The position numbers were made by a program, and so were the translations under genes. 64,000 nucleotides of DNA, from contig VTFK01000164.1 of NCBI GenBank assembly GCA_009617715.1, forward strand, positions 372,001 through 436,000, written 5' to 3'. Positions within the stretch are counted from its first letter, which is position 1; every line of letters starts with the position of its first letter. Shown in pieces: positions 60,405-64,000 of the stretch. Under the pieces are notes generated by a model. That model was not told the DNA's origin and did not search any database. It was given only the letters and a program-made list of their open reading frames with translations. The DNA comes from Plectrocnemia conspersa (Eukaryota > Arthropoda > Insecta > Trichoptera > Polycentropodidae).

Positions 60405-60600
60405 CAGGGACGTCATTTTAGCTTTTTCCAAGGAGGAGGGCAAAAGTTGGACAGTCAGTGGTCGTTTTTTTAATATTTGAATTTCATTAGGATTCAAAGT
60501 TTTTCAATACATGATATGCATTTTTTAGCCAAATTCAAGAGGGGAGGGGAGGGGGGGGTTAAACGCTCCATCTGCTCCACCACAAAATGACATGATGTAA
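60405..60600 (-). repeat. Dispersed repeat sharing sequence with 4380-4480 and 26650-26760
   Basis: Read in reverse complement, the block (ATGAAATTCAAATATTAAAA, GACCACTGACTGTCCAACTT, TTGCCCTCCTCCTTGG, AGCTAAAATGACGTCCCTG) parallels sequence right of both foldback repeats. It is a separate copy of that larger repeat. No coding capacity is seen. Confidence 0.45.
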
Positions 60601-62398
60601 ATAACGTTACGATTTGAAAATAGTTTTGCGAATTTCATGACGTCAGAGTTCACCATACGAGAGTTTTTGCTGCTTTAGCATTACAGTCAGGATTAAAATT
60701 TCCATTGAAAATAAATATAAAAAAATATGTACTACTTTTATGTACTACATTCAACATGTCGATGAGTGTGCCTCGTTGATGCAATAATCATGTACAAAAA
60801 ACATAATCTAAATTCTTTGTTCGTTCTATGATATGTCAAAAGCTCACTCCAACCCCTCGAACGCCATTCCATTCCAAACCATCTCACGAGTGCACTCGTT
60901 GCATAACCATTACGAAACTCGAAAGCACTAACCTTATAAGGCGGCCGGAGTTGCGTTATTGTTTTTAGTTTCGACATTGACCGGTCCAAGACCATCCGAT
61001 CCCACGTGTATCCAAAAATATGACCATACCATGTGTGTGTGCTTTATAAATTTATGTGTCAGCTGTTAGAAAGTTTAGATAACAAGGAAATCCAAAGGTA
61101 TCGTTGCTACATACATACGCACGTGGGTATCTCGCAATCTTTCACGCACTCTTTTTGTCGGGTTATATGGATTCTGGTTATTAGATCTGATGGTCGTGAC
61201 TATTTTTTCAATCGTTTTATGAAATATGGGTCTGTTGTGCAATTTTATAAAACAAGCGTTTAGGAGAGAGCGATGATTATGGGCGGTGGTTTATGTGTTA
61301 AAATATTATTTAATTATATATAATTACTGTAAGATTCATGTCTCTAATTGGTGTTTTAATTTTATATTTATGGTTTATTTTTTTAAACTGTTAAATGATG
61401 CCTTTAAGTTAAATCAAATAGTATATATTTAAATTGATAAATTAATTAATTTACTCTTTATCTTTATTATTTTTAAGAGGTTTTAATTTATGACACTTGT
61501 TTATTAATACAATCTTCATTCATAATAACAATTTCCTAGGTAAATCACGAGAAATGCTAACTATGCACTATGATGTCCTTATTGAAATGATATAGGAAGT
61601 GGCACGAGGCTAAGGAAGCAGAAAAATTGACATTGACTCGAATGATGGATCTTATTGTGTCGTTTCTTATCATAGGCCAAGATCTGTATATATTCTTGGA
61701 GAGATTTCTTGCAAAACTTATCATGATCTTAAAATTTTTTCCTAATGGTTTCAAAAGTATTTTATTACATCCGCACTGTCTGTCAACATAGTTATAATAT
61801 ATTCTAATTTATTTTGTTCACAAAATATGAAGTCGATTACATACATTAAGAAATAAACTTCTCAATAGTAATTATCAAATACTCGATAGTCACCGATTTA
61901 AATTAATAGTAGTTTTACAAAGTTTTAATCAAAGTTGAAAAAGTTGTCACCTCGTCGATAGCCTTGAAAAAATTTCCGCGTCCTTTATAATTTCAGGTTT
62001 ATATCTGCATACATACATACATATATGGTTTAATTTTACAATAGCATTAAAATGCTTTAAATCAAGGTTGTATGTACCATAGTGAAGGCGATAGCTTAAC
62101 GTTTAATTAAAGTTACCTCTTATTACAACACACTATTTTAATATAGGTGTTATTTGTCGAATTAGACTTGGAAAGTCGTTGATATATTGAGACGGTATGT
62201 TCGATAACGTGTGCATGAGATAAGGCAGCGATCCTGAAACAATGGTTCACGTATTTTATTCAAATGTAATTGATATTTTAAGTTATGTCAGTACTCTCAT
62301 CAAATTTTTACTGAGATTATATATTTCACTGGGTTTTTAGCTATTTCAATAGTTAATTTATTAAATATTTTATTCCTTGTTCTCGTTGAGTCCAAAAG
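60601..62398. other. Intergenic stretch, nothing assigned
   Basis: Open frames at 60738-60995 and 61033-61263 have no recognisable domains and neighbour no splice-consistent exons. No RNA gene, repeat ends or regulatory module could be supported. Confidence 0.4.
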
Positions 62399-62400
62399 TT

Positions 62401-62877
62401 ATCGTCTGCAATTCACTGCCAGCAATTAATCGTTAGCAGTTTACCACCGCGACAATTGATCGCAGAAACATTTTATATTATATTATATTATTATATTTTG
62501 GTAAAAAAATTTCGCTACGCGGATTTCATTGGGTTAGGTTTGGGTTTGAACAGAAAATGGACGTTTCGAACCTATTACCGTAAAGTTATATTTTCAATAG
62601 TATTATAATAATTTTATTAACTAGGCCAGTTGAAATGTGTGAAGCAATTCATTTATAATTCAATTGCGCAATATCAGTGAAATTGCATTTTTCACTACGC
62701 GGATGATAAAAATAACACCTTTAGAAAAACCGTATTTTAAATTATAAATGACCAGATATAAATTATATTTATTGTCTGGTGATAGTGATCATTTGTAGGC
62801 TATAAATTATTTATGCGATCAACTAATGCGGCGGTAAACTGCTAGCGATTAATTGCTGGTGTTAAATTACGGACGAT
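62401..62877. repeat. Long inverted-repeat element
   Basis: Arms of about 60 bp face each other: 62401-62460 (ATCGTCTGCAATTCACTGCC, AGCAATTAATCGTTAGCAGT, TTACCACCGCGACAATTGAT) and 62818-62877, which in reverse reads ATCGTCCGTAATTTAACACC, AGCAATTAATCGCTAGCAGT, TTACCGCCGCATTAGTTGAT. They are about 80% alike by eye. The ~350-bp interior carries the GGGTTTGAACAGAAAATGGA block also found at 52308 and two CGCTACGCGGAT/CACTACGCGGAT copies (62512 and 62693). No coding capacity. Likely a foldback MITE; target duplication not identified. Confidence 0.65.
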
Positions 62878-62899
62878 AAATTTCCGATCCGCCGTTCTT

Positions 62900-64000
62900 G
62901 TTTCATTCTTTCAAAAATATTAAATGCTTTAGGATTTATTTAAGTTATATAAATATTTTGAGAATCGCTCGTTATAGTAGACCCTAAACGAAAATGAAAT
63001 TAGTACCTAGCATTGCCCTCAGTAACTTCAGGTTCACCTTGGATAGGTGTATCAAAAAAATTTCCCTTTTTACTTTCGTTGTCTAATCGGAATTCTCATC
63101 TTCCACCATTATTGTTTCTCAATACGTCTGGACAATAACCTCTCGGCCTTCGGTACCGATCGGTCACTTCAGTAAAAAGCGAACATTTATTTTTAAATTA
63201 TTCGGTAGAGGTAAAAAATAACTATTGCACAAATACAGTATCTAAAATAGAAATAGCAAACACGAATGCCAGCCTCTGTAGGTAAATATAATTATGTATA
63301 TGAAGAATATGTGAACATAATTTACCTTAACTTTGCCACCTTTGAACTGTAGAAATTACCGCTATTAAGTTGCTAGTTTTTTTAGCCCTTCTGTTTTGGT
63401 AGTACGAGTATGTAAACGACTAGTTATATTATAAAATGATATATGTATTTATAAAATATTTATTTAATTAGGTTAAATCTGAGTTTTAAGCTGTTTTGCT
63501 TTTTATCATCCATGAAACAGCAAAAAAATTTCACTAAATTTCAATAATTTTTAAGTTTAGTTAGTTCAGAATTTAACACTATTTTACAAAAAAGAGATAA
63601 TTTAATTATTATGTATAATTAAATTTAAAAAATATTGAATTTCACTCTTTTTAACAAAAAAATACACATGAAGAATTGTAAATTATTGCCAAAATAGCAA
63701 GCAATTTTACATATTTATGAAAGAAAAATAATAACAATTAACTGTTTTCTTTTTTTTTTTCACTTTTAAAAAAATTGATTTACTTATGGACAAGTTGAGT
63801 GTCATTTAAATTGAAAATAATAGAGTGAAATTTTCTCTAAAAATTTCAACCCTATTCTGATTTTTAAATTTACAAGAAACTCATACGTTATATATGAGAA
63901 CCTAATTCTTATGCAAGATTACATAAAATCATTATTGATTTCTTACCTTTTTCCAATAAATATATTCTGATTGTAAATTGTAGATGGGATAGTAAACAAT
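62900..64000. other. AT-rich terminal stretch, nothing assigned
   Basis: Homopolymer-rich AT sequence without open frames of note, repeats with recognisable ends, or RNA genes. Confidence 0.4.

Overview
The window is AT-rich nuclear DNA from an animal, most likely an insect. Multi-exon genes with GT-AG introns (some only 56-70 bp) stand out as GC-richer islands in AT-rich sequence. The repeats (mariner, Tc1, hAT, Tigger, piggyBac-like MITE, Jockey-like and other LINE relics, a tRNA-headed SINE) are typical of insect genomes. The order of insect cannot be fixed from the sequence alone. All exon joins below were derived by hand from splice-site and reading-frame consistency.

Layout. 1-16 kb holds no gene I can support. 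It contains an hAT MITE, a fuller hAT relic with a perfect 8-bp target duplication, LINE and mariner relics, foldback repeats and one candidate promoter/first-exon patch. 16-17.5 kb is CIAO1 (cytosolic Fe-S assembly, WD40). 18.8-20.5 kb is a Tigger/pogo transposon with both ends but a broken transposase. 21.8-23.0 kb is NIF3L1, tail-to-tail with an unidentified 171-codon gene at 23.06-23.57 kb. 24.8-32.9 kb is a ten-exon BTB-BACK-Kelch gene, the IPP orthologue, whose seventh intron carries a mariner inserted into a LINE 3' end. 33-40 kb is gene-poor, with a piggyBac-like MITE and a Jockey-like relic. 40.4-41.35 kb (minus) is an intronless, very GC-rich RAD23 with two reading-frame breaks. 41.6-42.2 kb has Tc1 and LINE relics. 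42.4-45.7 kb is an eight-exon LanC-like gene (LANCL). 46.1-47.1 kb is a Tigger-like non-autonomous element. 47.4-54.8 kb (minus) is an eleven-exon DEAH/RHA helicase of the DHX36/RHAU family. 55-64 kb has no supported protein gene but carries a SINE and members of an apparently undescribed repeat family.

The genes are housekeeping functions (Fe-S assembly, NIF3 family, substrate adaptor/actin-binding Kelch protein, ubiquitin shuttle and repair, LanC-like enzyme, G-quadruplex helicase). They do not form a pathway; proximity looks like ordinary eukaryotic gene order. The most interesting signals are a 27-bp minisatellite that encodes the C-terminal tail of DHX36, the broken RAD23 frame, the orphan gene next to NIF3L1, and several repeats with inverted-repeat architecture.
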